In this document: in pieces, positions 17,277-27,602 of the stretch | How positions within the stretch are numbered: the first letter of the stretch is position 1 | How the letters are laid out: every line of letters begins with the position of its first letter | Assembly (NCBI GenBank): GCA_963738185.1 | Contig: CAVTVA010000003.1 | Location: 1,240,001-1,304,000 of the forward strand | Direction of reading: 5' to 3' | DNA: 64,000 nt | Source of the DNA: AP-15 sp963738185 | GTDB taxonomy: Bacteria > Pseudomonadota > Alphaproteobacteria > ATCC43930 > CGMCC-115725 | Notes under the pieces: model-generated | Databases searched by the model: none | Seen by the model: the letters and a program-made list of their open reading frames with translations, nothing else | Told to the model about the DNA's origin: nothing | Position numbers and translations under genes: made by a program

Positions 17277-19332
17277 CGGCTGCCTCCTGGGTTGTGCCGA
17301 GCCCCCGCTGGCGCAACAGCGCGGCAATCTCGGGGTCGCGGCCGCGAAAGGAGCGGTACAGCTCCATCGGGTCGCGGGTGTCGCCGGCGCTGTAGATGTC
17401 TTTGAGCCGGGCCGCCAATGCCGGGTCGAAGGCGTCGCCCGTCTCGGTGAAGGCGGCGAAGCCGTCCGCGTCCAGCACCTCGGCCCACAGATAGGCGTAA
17501 TACCCGGCGGCATAGCCGCCGCCGGCGAACAGATGCTGGAAATGCGCTGGGCGGTGGCGCAGACCGATCTCGCTCGGCACCCCGTAGCGCGCCAGGAACT
17601 CGCGCTCGAACCGGTCGGGGTCGAGGTTTTCGGGGTGGGGTTCGCGATGGAGCTCCAAATCGATCAACGCCGAGGCAGTGTATTCGACCGTGGCAAAACC
17701 CTCGTTGAAGGTTCGGGCATCGAGGAGCCGGCGCAGCAGCGGTTCGGGGATCGGCTCACCGGTTTTGTAATGGCGGGCGTATTTGCGAAGATTTTCCGGC
17801 ACCGACATCCAATGCTCGAAGATCTGCGACGGGAACTCGACAAAATCGCGGCGCACCGCAGTGCCCGATTGCGAGGGATAGCGCACCCGGCTTAGCAAAG
17901 CGTGAAGGCCGTGGCCAAATTCGTGAAACAGGGTCCGTGCGTCGTCAAAGCTCAGCAGGGTCGGCTCGCCCCCAGCGGGATTCGATTTTGCAAAATTGTT
18001 GTTGTTGACGACGATCGGCGCGACCGGGCCGTCGAGGGTCTGCTGATCGCGGTAACGGCTCGACCAGGCGCCCGAACGCTTGCCGGGTCGCGCGAAATTG
18101 TCGTGCAGGAAAATGCCGACATGGTTGCCGGCCCGGTCGCGCACCTCCCAGGCGCGAACGTCCGGGTGGTAGACCGGCAGGTCGGGCCGGGGGGCGAAAC
18201 TCAGGCCGAACAGGCGCCCGGCGGTGTCGAAGGCCGCCGAAACCATATTGTCGAGGACGAAATAGGGCTTCACCTCGGCCTCGTCGATGTCGTAGCGGGC
18301 GCGACGCACCTGCTCGGCGTAGTAGCGCCAATCCCATGGGTCGATCGGCTCGTTGAGCCCGTCGGTCCGAGCGATCGCTTCGAGCGCCGCGCGTTCGGCG
18401 GTGGCCTTCTTCTTGGCCGGGCCCCAGACCTCCAGCAGCAGATGCTCGACCGCGATGTCGGTCTTGGCCATCGAATCGTCGAGCCGGTAGGCGGCAAAAT
18501 TGTCGTAGCCGAGGAGCCGCGCCTGCTCGGCGCGCAACGCCATGATCTGGCGAATAATCGGCGTGTTGTCGGCCGCGCCCGGGTGGGCCCCGCGCGCGGT
18601 CCAGGCCTGGTGTGCCATGCGGCGCAGGTCGCGGCGCGAGGAAAAGGTCAAAAACGGCTCGATCGAGGAGCGGGCCAGGGTCACGACATACCGCCCCGGC
18701 AAGCCGCGTTCCGCGGCGGCCTGCGCCGCGGCGTTCCGGGCAAAGCCGGGCAGCCCGTCGAGATCGGCAGCACCCAGCACCAGCCGCCACTCGCGCTCGT
18801 CATGCAGCACGTTTTGGCCGAACAGCGTGTGCAGGCTTGCCAGCCGTTCGGTGATCGCTGCCATGCGCGCCTTCTGCTCGGGGCCGAGCAATGCCCCGGC
18901 CCGCACCAGCCGCAGATGATAGCGTTCGAGCAGGCGCAGCTGGTCGGGCGCCAACCGAAGCTCATCGCGCCGGTCATAAAGGTCGGCGATCCGCGCGAAC
19001 AGCCCCGGATCGAGGGCGATCCGCGTCTGGTGCTGCGCCAATTTCGGCGCGTAGTCGCGGGCAATCTGTTCGAGCGCCGGGCTGGTGTCGCTGGCGTCGA
19101 GATTGTGGAACAGGCGGCTTACCCGGTCGAGCAGCTTGCCGCTGCGTTCGAGTGCCTCGATCGTGTCGGTAAACCCCGCCGGCGCCGACCCCGCGACAAT
19201 CGCCGCGATCTCGGCCAGCTGCTCCTCCATCCCGCGATCAAAGGCCGGCGGAAAATGCTCCGGCCGAATGCGCTCGAACGGCGGCATGTCAAACGGCGTG
19301 TCCCAGATTTCAAAGAACGGGTTGTCGGTCAT
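17269..19332 (-). CDS. dcp: M3 family zinc peptidase, peptidyl-dipeptidase Dcp
   Basis: Encodes 687 aa, close to the ~680 aa of Dcp. The thermolysin-like zinc site is FHEFGHGLHALLS at about residue 469, with the third ligand in the following helix. The N-terminus (MTDNPFFEIWDTPFDMPPFERIRPEHFPPAFDRGM) is typical of the Dcp/oligopeptidase A branch. It removes C-terminal dipeptides from oligopeptides in the cytoplasm or periplasm; no signal peptide is seen here. Its 3' end overlaps the carbonic-anhydrase-like gene, so the two are likely co-transcribed. Confidence 0.92.
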   Translation of the reverse strand: MTDNPFFEIWDTPFDMPPFERIRPEHFPPAFDRGMEEQLAEIAAIVAGSAPAGFTDTIEALERSGKLLDRVSRLFHNLDASDTSPALEQIARDYAPKLAQHQTRIALDPGLFARIADLYDRRDELRLAPDQLRLLERYHLRLVRAGALLGPEQKARMAAITERLASLHTLFGQNVLHDEREWRLVLGAADLDGLPGFARNAAAQAAAERGLPGRYVVTLARSSIEPFLTFSSRRDLRRMAHQAWTARGAHPGAADNTPIIRQIMALRAEQARLLGYDNFAAYRLDDSMAKTDIAVEHLLLEVWGPAKKKATAERAALEAIARTDGLNEPIDPWDWRYYAEQVRRARYDIDEAEVKPYFVLDNMVSAAFDTAGRLFGLSFAPRPDLPVYHPDVRAWEVRDRAGNHVGIFLHDNFARPGKRSGAWSSRYRDQQTLDGPVAPIVVNNNNFAKSNPAGGEPTLLSFDDARTLFHEFGHGLHALLSRVRYPSQSGTAVRRDFVEFPSQIFEHWMSVPENLRKYARHYKTGEPIPEPLLRRLLDARTFNEGFATVEYTASALIDLELHREPHPENLDPDRFEREFLARYGVPSEIGLRHRPAHFQHLFAGGGYAAGYYAYLWAEVLDADGFAAFTETGDAFDPALAARLKDIYSAGDTRDPMELYRSFRGRDPEIAALLRQRGLGTTQEAADA

Positions 19333-19402
19333 TCCGGCTCCTTAGGCGGATTTGCCCGATCATAGCGTATGACGCGAGCCGGGTCGCACATCACGCTCGA
19401 AT

Positions 19403-19717
19403 TTGCCTCGGGGGCCGACCCAATTGACGAGGGAGACCGCGATCAGCGGGCAACTGGCGGTGCGGCCGGATTGGCTCAACCGCCGCCGCGACGAGACCAT
19501 ACGCGAAGCTTCGGACGATGGCGCAAGGGATTGGAGCGGAAGAAGGATCCGCCAAACCACATTGATATCATTGGGTGTTTCGTCTATTGGCCGGTCTGTG
19601 CCATGGATTGTATCACGATATTTTATAGCCGGTGCCAGATTGGAGCGCGAGCGGCTAGTCTGCGGGCAGTGCGGCTCGCGGCACGTCGATATGGCCGTTG
19701 CGGGTGAGCGGCGGTAG
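19403..19717 (+). CDS. Small zinc-ribbon protein or remnant
   Basis: The open frame ends in RERLVCGQCGSRHVDMAVAG, a C-x-x-C tail very like the C-terminal zinc-ribbon found on many small alphaproteobacterial proteins of unknown function. The upstream part of the 104-aa frame has little natural character, so this may be the 3' remnant of a longer gene. It is the only coding signal I can see between the Dcp gene and the membrane protein at 19979. Confidence 0.35.
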   Translation: MPRGPTQLTRETAISGQLAVRPDWLNRRRDETIREASDDGARDWSGRRIRQTTLISLGVSSIGRSVPWIVSRYFIAGARLERERLVCGQCGSRHVDMAVAGERR

Positions 19718-19718
19718 G

Positions 19719-19848
19719 GCCTACCTGGCGCGATCTGTCGTGATCGCGCACAAACAATTGCACCATAGCGGTATACACTTTCCGGGGTTATCTAACACAT
19801 GACAGCAGCCGATGCCGATACGAGATTGCCGCGATTGGTCAGGTAGGC
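19719..19848. repeat. Possible short inverted-repeat element
   Basis: A 130-base stretch bounded by GCCTACCTG and its exact inverse CAGGTAGGC, in a lower-GC intergenic region. The arms are only nine bases, so chance is not excluded. No coding capacity or internal hairpin stands out. Confidence 0.3.
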
Positions 19849-19978
19849 TCTCTTGTGTCGGCGTTACGGGCCCGATTATCCCATACCGAACCGCTACCCA
19901 ACCAAAGGGTGCGTCTATCCGCAGGCCAGCGACTGGGGCGTGACAAGCCTCGAAACAGCCGGCGCGCATTCTGCACGA

Positions 19979-20353
19979 ATGACGATGGAGCTAGCCTTTG
20001 GTCTGTTGTGCGGCGCCGGCCTGATCGGGCTCGCCTTGGCGCTGCTCTATTTGCGCGGGCCGGGCGCGCCGCCGCCGCACCCGGCGATCGCGGCTCTTCA
20101 TGGCGGCATCGGTGCCGCGAGCCTCGCCGTGCTGCTGCTGGCTCTCGACCGCGGGCAGCGGCACCGCGCTATGGGGACGGCCGGGTTCGGCCGCACCGCT
20201 GCGGCGCTGCTCGCGCTGGCGCTGGTGCTCGGGCTGTCGATTGCGGTGGCCGCGTGGCGCCGCCGGCGACCGGCCGGCGCGCTGGTCGGCGCTCATGCCG
20301 GCTTGGCGATCGCCGGTCTCGTGATGCTGTGGGCGCTGCTCGCGCTGGGCTAG
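19979..20353 (+). CDS. Small integral membrane protein of unknown function
   Basis: Encodes ~124 aa from ATG 19979 (MTMELAFGLLCGAGLIGLALALLYLRG), with ATG 19985 as an alternative. Four hydrophobic segments are evident (residues ~5-25, ~37-57, ~68-90 and ~105-122), separated by short Arg/His-rich loops, including WRRRRPAG. No catalytic motif is seen. The stop overlaps the stop of trpA on the opposite strand within the palindrome CTAG, so the two transcripts converge and overlap. Confidence 0.6.
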   Translation: MTMELAFGLLCGAGLIGLALALLYLRGPGAPPPHPAIAALHGGIGAASLAVLLLALDRGQRHRAMGTAGFGRTAAALLALALVLGLSIAVAAWRRRRPAGALVGAHAGLAIAGLVMLWALLALG

Positions 20354-21185
20354 ACTGGGGTTCGCTCCGGGCGCGCCTGCCGGATCCCCGCGGCCAAGCC
20401 GCGCACATCGGCGAGCACCGCCTCGACCAGACCCGGCCTGCCGCTTCCGTCGGGGTCGAGGTTGAGGGCGAGGCGCTGCACCAGGGACGACCCCACGACG
20501 GCGGCATCGGCGGCGCGCGCCACCGCGGCGGCCTGCTCCGGGTTCTTGATGCCAAAGCCGACCGCCACCGGCAGCGGGGTGAACCGCCGCAAACGCGCGA
20601 CCGCACCGGCGACCGCAGCGGTGTCGGCCGAGCGCGTCCCGGTGATCCCGGCGATCGCGACGTAATAAAGAAAACCGCTTGCCCCCTCGACGATGCGCGG
20701 CAGGCGCCGCTCGTCGCTGGTCGGCGTCGCCAGCCGGATCACATCGAGACCGGCCCGACGCGCCGGCTCGGCCAATTCACCATCCTCCTCCGGCGGCAGA
20801 TCGACGATGATGACGCCATCGACCCCGGCCTCGACCGCCTCGCCGACAAATTTTTCGGCCCCGTGGCGATAGATCGGGTTGTAATAGCCCATCAGCACGA
20901 TCGGCGTCGCATCGTCGCGGCGGCGCAGCCCCCGGACCAGCGCGAGCGTGCCACGCAACGTCATCCCCGCCTTTAAGGCGCGCTGGCCGGCCTGCTGGAT
21001 CACCGGGCCGTCGGCCATCGGGTCGGAAAACGGCATGCCGATCTCGATCAGATCCGCGCCGGCCTCGGGGAGGCCGGCAAACAGCGCGGCCGAGATGTCG
21101 GGATCGGGATCGCCCGCCGTCAGATAGGCGACGAGCCCGGCCCGCCCCTCGCCGCGCAACGCCGCAAACCGCCGTTCGATGCGGC

Positions 21186-21189
<4 letters not shown>
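20350..21189 (-). CDS. trpA: Tryptophan synthase alpha chain
   Basis: Encodes 279 aa from GTG 21189-21187, which overlaps the trpB stop as GTGA. Signature LIEIGMPFSDPMADGP contains the catalytic Glu and Asp. Later family segments VLMGYYNPIYRHG, GVIIVDLPPEE, YYVAIAGITG and GFGIKNPEQA are present. It cleaves indole-3-glycerol phosphate to indole and glyceraldehyde 3-phosphate, passing indole through the tunnel to TrpB. Translationally coupled to trpB. Confidence 0.96.
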
Positions 21190-22397
<1,208 letters not shown>

Positions 22398-22425
22398 CGT
22401 CTTTCCCTCTCGCACGCAAAAGTGC

Positions 22426-22455
22426 ACCACAGAGGCACGGAGGGCACGGAGAAAA
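22426..22455. repeat. Copy of the CACAGAGGCACGGAG dispersed repeat
   Basis: A short run containing CACAGAGGCACGGAGG and then GGCACGGAGAAAA, a motif seen dispersed in many bacterial genomes and metagenomes. It lies just upstream of trpB in its leader. No hairpin is formed by this short piece alone. Confidence 0.4.
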
Positions 22456-22536
22456 ACATCGCGCTGCATTCAGCGCCCGCGCTGTTCCTGTGGAGGATCA
22501 AGCCGGCGGCGAGCCGAGGCGGTGGCGCTGATGGGC

Positions 22537-24045
22537 CTACGCACCCGCCGCGAGGCGCAATCCCGACAGCAACACCTCGCGATGCTCGGATTTGCGAAAG
22601 TGGCTTGCGTCCGGCATCACGGCGGCGCTGATCGAGCGCAGCCGCGCCAGGGCTTCTCTTGCATCGTCGGGCCGCCCCAAATGGGCGTAGCAGGCGGCGA
22701 GAAAGCGATACGGGGCGGGAAAGCTCGGATCGTCCTGGATCGCGAGCAAGAGCTTCGGCACTGCCTCGGCGAAGCGCCGGGCAAAGAGGTGTGCCAAGCC
22801 GATCAGATTGGCCGAGGTGCCGATCCGGGCGCGCGGGCTGAGGCGCAGCGCGGCATCGAGATATTCGATCGCGCTGTCGGGCTCACCAGCCCACACCCGG
22901 AGCATGCCGCCCGTATGCCAGCCGCGCGCGAAATTCGGGTTGAGCCCGAGGGCGCGGTCGACGAGGGCCATCATGGCGCCGATGTCCTCGCCGAAAAAGG
23001 CCAGCGCGACAGCGGCATTCGCCAGCACGCTGGGATCGTCGCCGGCAGCTTCCAAGGCGCGCCTGGCGAAATCGGGGCCCTTCAAACGGTCGCCTGCCGG
23101 GTCCTCGCTGCGACCGTCGAGGATCACCCGAAAGCAGCAGATCGCGGCCCAGGCGAGCGCCGGTCCGTAATAGGGATCGCGGGCGATCGCCTGCTCCATC
23201 AGGCGCAGCGCCGCGGGGAAATGTCTCGCCGACGACAGGAACATCGCATAGGCGCGAAGATAGAGGTCGTAGGCGGTCAGGTCGCGGGTCGGACGGGTGG
23301 TCGAACGCGCCGTTTCGACCGCCTGCAACACCGGCTCGATGACCCCGGCGACGCTCGACGCGACCCTGTCTTGGAGGTCGAACACGTCTTCGAGCGAACC
23401 GTCGAAATGGTCAACCCACAGATGCGCGCCGGTGGCCGCGTCGATCAGCTGCCCGGTGATCCGCACCCGGTTGCCGCCTTTGCGCACCGATCCTTCGAGC
23501 ACATAGCGCACGCCAAGCTCGCGCCCGACCTGCTTCACGTCGACGGCTTGCCCTTTGTAGGCGAACGTTGAATTGCCGGCGATGACGAACAGCCAGCGGA
23601 TGCGCGACAGCGCGCCGATGACCTCCTCGACCATGCCATCGACGAAATATTGCTGCCCGGGGTCGCCGCTCATATTGCGGAACGGCAGGACCGCGATCGA
23701 CGGCTTGTCGGCGGCGGCGGGCATCGCCGGGTCCGCTATTTCAGTGACCTCGCCAATAAAGCGCACACCCTTGCGGGTAAAGGTGCGAATCAGCCGTTGC
23801 GCCGCCCCGTCGTCGCCGAGCGCCCGGCGCGCTGCATTGATCCGCGTGGTCAGCGCCGATTCCGAGACTATCCGCCCGTCCCATACCGCCTGCAAAAGAT
23901 CATCCTTGCTGACCACCCGGTCGCGCTGCTGCACGAGAAAGGCCAGCAGGTCAAAGACCTTGGGTTCCAGATCGACAAGCTCGATACCTCGCCGCAGCTC
24001 GCGGCGCGCGATGTCGAGCCGGTGGTCGCCAAACGCCAGAAGCAC
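22537..24045 (-). CDS. Winged-helix DNA-binding protein with TolB-like and TPR domains
   Basis: Starts at GTG 24045 with a GGGGAG site about seven bases upstream (MLLAFGDHRLDIARRELRRG). The frame is open further upstream but not coding-like. Residues ~1-100 are an OmpR/CadC-type winged helix (VDLEPKVFDLLAFLVQQRDRVVSKDDLLQAVWDGRIVSESAL). Residues ~115-250 contain SIAVLPFRNMSGDPGQQYFVDGMVEEV and YVLEGSVRKGGNRVRITGQLIDA, the TolB-N-like region of adenylate-cyclase-associated regulators. TPR helices follow to the end. No cyclase domain is present. It is probably a transcriptional regulator. It sits between trpB and trpF, divergent from the DUF1330 gene. Confidence 0.85.
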   Translation of the reverse strand: MLLAFGDHRLDIARRELRRGIELVDLEPKVFDLLAFLVQQRDRVVSKDDLLQAVWDGRIVSESALTTRINAARRALGDDGAAQRLIRTFTRKGVRFIGEVTEIADPAMPAAADKPSIAVLPFRNMSGDPGQQYFVDGMVEEVIGALSRIRWLFVIAGNSTFAYKGQAVDVKQVGRELGVRYVLEGSVRKGGNRVRITGQLIDAATGAHLWVDHFDGSLEDVFDLQDRVASSVAGVIEPVLQAVETARSTTRPTRDLTAYDLYLRAYAMFLSSARHFPAALRLMEQAIARDPYYGPALAWAAICCFRVILDGRSEDPAGDRLKGPDFARRALEAAGDDPSVLANAAVALAFFGEDIGAMMALVDRALGLNPNFARGWHTGGMLRVWAGEPDSAIEYLDAALRLSPRARIGTSANLIGLAHLFARRFAEAVPKLLLAIQDDPSFPAPYRFLAACYAHLGRPDDAREALARLRSISAAVMPDASHFRKSEHREVLLSGLRLAAGA

Positions 24046-24250
24046 CGCCGTCTCCCCGGAAGCCTCCCGACCGCCTACTGAGAAATCATAAGCGCACCGT
24101 AAGGTAGAAGAAAGCCGCCCGTAAAGCCTTTTGCCCGCGGCCGAGGTATCTAGGGTCCGCGGAGGCGGCCGACGGTCTGATGCGGCGACAGCGGTGTCAG
24201 AGGATGAGCGCAGCCGAGGAGCACAGCACCTGACGCGGGAGGAAATTGCC

Positions 24251-24634
24251 ATGAAAAGAGGTTACGCCGTCGCAGTAGCGATGCTCGCCGGCATCGGAAT
24301 GGGGGCATTGGGCCTGCATGGCCTGCAAGCTCAGACCAAGCCGCCCGTGTACATGATTGGGGTGGTCGACGTTACCAACCCGGCCGGGTACGCGAAGGAG
24401 TATCTACCGCCCGCCCAAGCGTCGCTCAAAGCGCATGGCGGTATGTACGTCGCCGGAGGGCCGGGAACGGTGATCGAAGGAACGCCGCCGGGGGCGCGCT
24501 TCGTCATTCTTCGCTGGGACAGCCTGGAGCAACTAAAGGGTTGGCGTTATTCACCAGAATACGTGGCAGCGCACAAAATCGGGATGAAGTATGCGAAGTT
24601 CACTGTCGTTGCCGTCAACGGCGTTAAACACTAG
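24251..24634 (+). CDS. Secreted DUF1330 protein
   Basis: Encodes 127 aa from ATG 24251, with GGGAGGAAA just upstream. Residues 1-28 form a signal peptide (MKRGYAVAVAMLAGIGMGALGLHGLQAQ). The rest is the DUF1330 ferredoxin-like fold: PVYMIGVVDVTNPAGYAKEY, ARFVILRWDSLEQLKGW and YSPEYVAAHKIG. The biochemical role is unknown. It is divergent from the TPR regulator gene and shares a ~205-base intergenic region with it, so the regulator may control it. Confidence 0.85.
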   Translation: MKRGYAVAVAMLAGIGMGALGLHGLQAQTKPPVYMIGVVDVTNPAGYAKEYLPPAQASLKAHGGMYVAGGPGTVIEGTPPGARFVILRWDSLEQLKGWRYSPEYVAAHKIGMKYAKFTVVAVNGVKH

Positions 24635-24685
24635 CGATTGTCTCGCCGTCTGTTTTTGCTCCCTCCGAGTGGCCGGCGTGCCGCT

Positions 24686-24806
24686 CTAGTGGTCCGATCG
24701 AAACGCTTGGTTCCCAAGCGCTTCGTGAATTGGCCCACCAGATACATAAGTTGGTGGTGCGATTCAGCAAACAGACGGGAACAATCCGTTGGCATCGCAC
24801 CACTAG
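24686..24806. repeat. MITE-like element with 13-bp terminal inverted repeats
   Basis: A 121-base unit begins CTAGTGGTCCGAT and ends ATCGCACCACTAG, inverted copies with one mismatch. Internal subrepeats (AAGCGCTT-type palindrome near 24716 and GTTGGTGGTGCGATTC near 24752) echo the termini. It has no coding capacity, is flanked by DUF1330 and trpF, and its right end supplies the TAG stop codon of trpF. This fits a non-autonomous transposon remnant. No cognate transposase is in the window. Confidence 0.65.
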
Positions 24807-25453
24807 CCCGTCCGAAGCGCGCGGGCGGCGGCGAGGAAGGCGCGGATCTTGTCCGGGTCTTTTTGGCCGGGGGTGCTTTCGACACCGGATGAGACATCGA
24901 CGCACGCCGCGCCGGAAAGGCGCACCGCCTCGGGCAGCAATTCGGCGGTCAGTCCGCCCGACAAGAGCCACGGGCGCCGCCAAACCCGGCCGGCGAGCAG
25001 CCGCCAGTCGAAGGCGAGACCGTTGCCGCCGGGCAATGCGTCGGCCCGAGACGGCGGCTTGGCGTCGAACAGCAGGAAATCGGCCGCCTTCTCGTGCTGC
25101 TCGGCGGCCGCGAGATCGTCGGGGTCGGCGATCGGCACCGCCTTGATCACCCTGCGGCTAAATCGCAGCCTGGCCTCGGCCACCCGCCGCGGAGTTTCGC
25201 CGCCATGGAATTGCAGGATGTCGAGCGGCACCATGGCGAGAACATCGGCGATTGTCGCATCGTCGGCGTCGACGAACAACCCGACCCGCGCGATCCCCGC
25301 GGGGACCGCGGCGCAGAGGCGGGCGGCTTCCTGCGGCGCAACCGCGCGCGGGCTCGGCGGGTAGAAGACAAAGCCGAGATACGCGGCGCCGCCGGCAACC
25401 GCGGCGGTCACCGCCGGTTCGCTCGATAATCCGCAGATTTTGGCGGCAACCAT
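24803..25453 (-). CDS. trpF: Phosphoribosylanthranilate isomerase
   Basis: Encodes 216 aa. The N-terminus MVAAKICGLSSEPAV carries the catalytic Cys, and the conserved FVFYPPSPRAV, ILQFHGGETP, LSGGLTAELLPEA and CVDVSSGVESTPGQKD segments are present. It catalyses the Amadori rearrangement in tryptophan synthesis. The stop codon is part of the repeat at 24686-24806, so the last one or two residues (RTG) may differ from the ancestral end. It is on the same strand as trpBA but separated from them by about 2.4 kb. Confidence 0.94.
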   Translation of the reverse strand: MVAAKICGLSSEPAVTAAVAGGAAYLGFVFYPPSPRAVAPQEAARLCAAVPAGIARVGLFVDADDATIADVLAMVPLDILQFHGGETPRRVAEARLRFSRRVIKAVPIADPDDLAAAEQHEKAADFLLFDAKPPSRADALPGGNGLAFDWRLLAGRVWRRPWLLSGGLTAELLPEAVRLSGAACVDVSSGVESTPGQKDPDKIRAFLAAARALRTG

Positions 25454-25466
25454 CTTCGCGGAGCGG

Positions 25467-26078
25467 CTAGTGGTCGTGGCGCTCGCGCCCCAGCGCTTCG
25501 AGCTGCCGGGTCAACGCGTCGATCTGCGCTTCGAGCCGCTTCAGCCGCGGATCTTCGCCGGCGGGCTTGCTTGCGGCCTCGGCATCAGGCAGCGGCGCCC
25601 GTTCCGCCTCGGGGTAAGGCGCCAGCATTTTGAGGGCCCGTTGGAACAACGCCATGTTCTGCTTGCCCATCTCCTCGAACTGCCCGAACGGAAAGATGCC
25701 AAAGGTCGCCTGCAGGCTCTTGCGCATCTGCTCCTGATTGCGGGCAAAGGCGGTCATCGCCTGCTCCAGATAGCCCGGCACCAAAACCTGCATGCTGTCG
25801 CCGTAGAGGCTGATCAGCTGGCGCAGAAAGCTGATCGGCAACAAGTTTTGGCCCTTTTGCTCCTGCTCGACGATGATCTGGGTCAGCACCGCGCGGGTGA
25901 TGTCTTCGCCGGTCTTGGCGTCATGGGCGACAAAGTCGCCGCCTTCCTTGATCAGCTTGGCCAAATCGTCGAGCGTGACGTAGCTGCTCGTCGCCGTGTT
26001 GTAGAGCCGGCGGTTCGCATATTTCTTAACGACAACCGGCGCGCTGCCGCCGGGCTTGTCGCTGTTCGGGGTGTTCAT
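25467..26078 (-). CDS. phaR: Polyhydroxyalkanoate synthesis repressor
   Basis: Encodes 203 aa with the PHB accumulation regulator DNA-binding domain at the N-terminus (VVKKYANRRLYNTATSSYVTLDDLAKLIKEGGDFVAHDAKTGEDITRAVLTQII), followed by the PHB_acc repeat region (ISFLRQLISLYGDSMQVLVPGYLEQAM) and a C-terminal coiled coil. PhaR binds PHA granules and represses phasin and synthesis genes when no polymer is present. A PhaC-like synthase gene is divergent just upstream, which supports the assignment. It follows trpF on the other side, separated by ~15 bases. Confidence 0.93.
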   Translation of the reverse strand: MNTPNSDKPGGSAPVVVKKYANRRLYNTATSSYVTLDDLAKLIKEGGDFVAHDAKTGEDITRAVLTQIIVEQEQKGQNLLPISFLRQLISLYGDSMQVLVPGYLEQAMTAFARNQEQMRKSLQATFGIFPFGQFEEMGKQNMALFQRALKMLAPYPEAERAPLPDAEAASKPAGEDPRLKRLEAQIDALTRQLEALGRERHDH

Positions 26079-26212
26079 GCGCGCGCCGTCTCCCGTCGGA
26101 AACCCTGGCCCACGCCTACAATACAGCGATTTGGCGCGACCGCCTCATCAAACGCGCCGCATCGGCTCCAAGCCGGCTTCCGCCAGCGGCGGCCGCGCGT
26201 ATACTGCTAGTG

Positions 26213-27575
26213 ATGAGCGACGCCCGCGACCTCGCCCGCCGCTTTCTGGCGCTGTGGGAAGATTATCTGACGGCGCTGCTGTCCGACCCCGATGCCGCCG
26301 CTTCGCTGTGGGGCGAGCACGCCGCCGCGGCTGCATCCTCGCCGCCGCATGACCCGGCCGCCGGTTCCGGACCGCCGGCTGGCGCCGCGCCCCCTCCCGG
26401 CGCATCTGGCGAGTGCTGCCAGCTTGTGGCTGAGCTCGCGCATCGCCTTGCCGTTGTTGAGCAGCGCCTCGCCGACATCGAGCGCGACCGAGGAGCGGCT
26501 GCGCGCCCTCGCCGCCGAAATCGACGGATGCGGGCCTGAGCGGGTCGCAAGCGCGCTCGAAGCCGAGATCGCGCTGCGCGCCGAAGCCTATCTTGCCGGG
26601 CTCGAAGCCTACCGCCGCCATCCCTATCGCCGGTCCGAGCCGGCGCTGCCGGTGCTATGGCAGGAGGGAACCACCCGCCTGCTCGACTATGGCGACGGCC
26701 GGCCGGATGCGACAGTCATGGTGGTGCCGTCGCTGATCAACCGCTATTATGTCCTTGACCTGCTTCCGGAGCGCAGCTTTCTGCGCCACCTCGCCGCCGG
26801 CGGCGTGCGCCCGCTGGTCGTCGATTGGGGCGTGCCGGGCGCTGCGGAGGCTGGGCTTGACCTGACCGGCTACAGCGAGCGGCTTGACCGTGCCGTCGCT
26901 GCCGCGGCGCAAAGCGCCGGCGCGCCGATCGCCATGCTCGGCTACTGCATGGGCGGGCTCTTTGCCGTGGCCGCGGCGCTGCGGCGCCGGCGCCAGGTCG
27001 CCTGCCTGGCGCTGCTGGCGACGCCGTGGGATTTCCACGCCGGAAGGGGTGCGGCGGCGCTGCTTCTCGGCCGTGGCGCCGATCGGCTGACGCCGGCGGG
27101 CATCACGGCCCATACGGTCCCGGTCGAGATGGTCCAGAGTTTCTTCTTCTTGATCGATCCTTTTTTGGCCGAGCGCAAATTTGTGCGGCTTGCCCGGCTC
27201 GATCCCGACAGCGACGCGGCGCGCAGCTTTGTGGCGCTCGAAGATTGGATCAACGACGGAGTGCCGCTGGGGCTGGCGGTGGCGCATGACTGCATCCGCC
27301 GCTGGTACCGCGACAACGAGCCCGTGCGCGGCACCTGGCAGATCGCCGGCCGCCGGGTTCAGCCGCGACTGCTGCGCCGCCCGGCGCTGGTCGTGATCCC
27401 CGGCCATGACCGGATCGTGCCGCCGCCGTCGGCTGAGCCACTGGCCGCGGCGCTCGGCCCGGCCGACATCTTGCGGCCCTCGCTCGGCCATGTCGGCATG
27501 ATGTCGGCCGCTCGTGCCCCGGCGATGCTATGGGCGCCGATCGCAGGGTGGCTGCGCGCCCGGCTCGCCGGCTAG
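26213..27575 (+). CDS. phaC: PhaC-like polyhydroxyalkanoate synthase, one frameshift
   Basis: The first frame (MSDARDLARRFLALWEDYLTALLSDP...LAVVEQRLADIERD) runs to about 26489. Removing one C there joins it to EERLRALAAEIDGCGPERVASALEAE and the rest of the enzyme, giving ~453 aa. The synthase lipase box is MLGYCMGGLFA, with Cys as nucleophile (G-x-C-x-G-G). The probable Asp and His are in VIPGHDRIVPP and SLGHVGMMSA. It polymerises hydroxyacyl-CoA into storage polyester. The divergent phaR fits. It is shorter than class I PhaC and may be a class III-like or depolymerase-like member. Confidence 0.75.
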
Positions 27576-27602
27576 CGGCGGGCTGCGGCCGAGCGCTTGC
27601 GG

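Noticed and set aside
17902..19365. A ~490-aa plus-strand frame opposite the Dcp peptidase
   Set aside because: Same cause. The minus strand has the HEFGH zinc site and full Dcp similarity.
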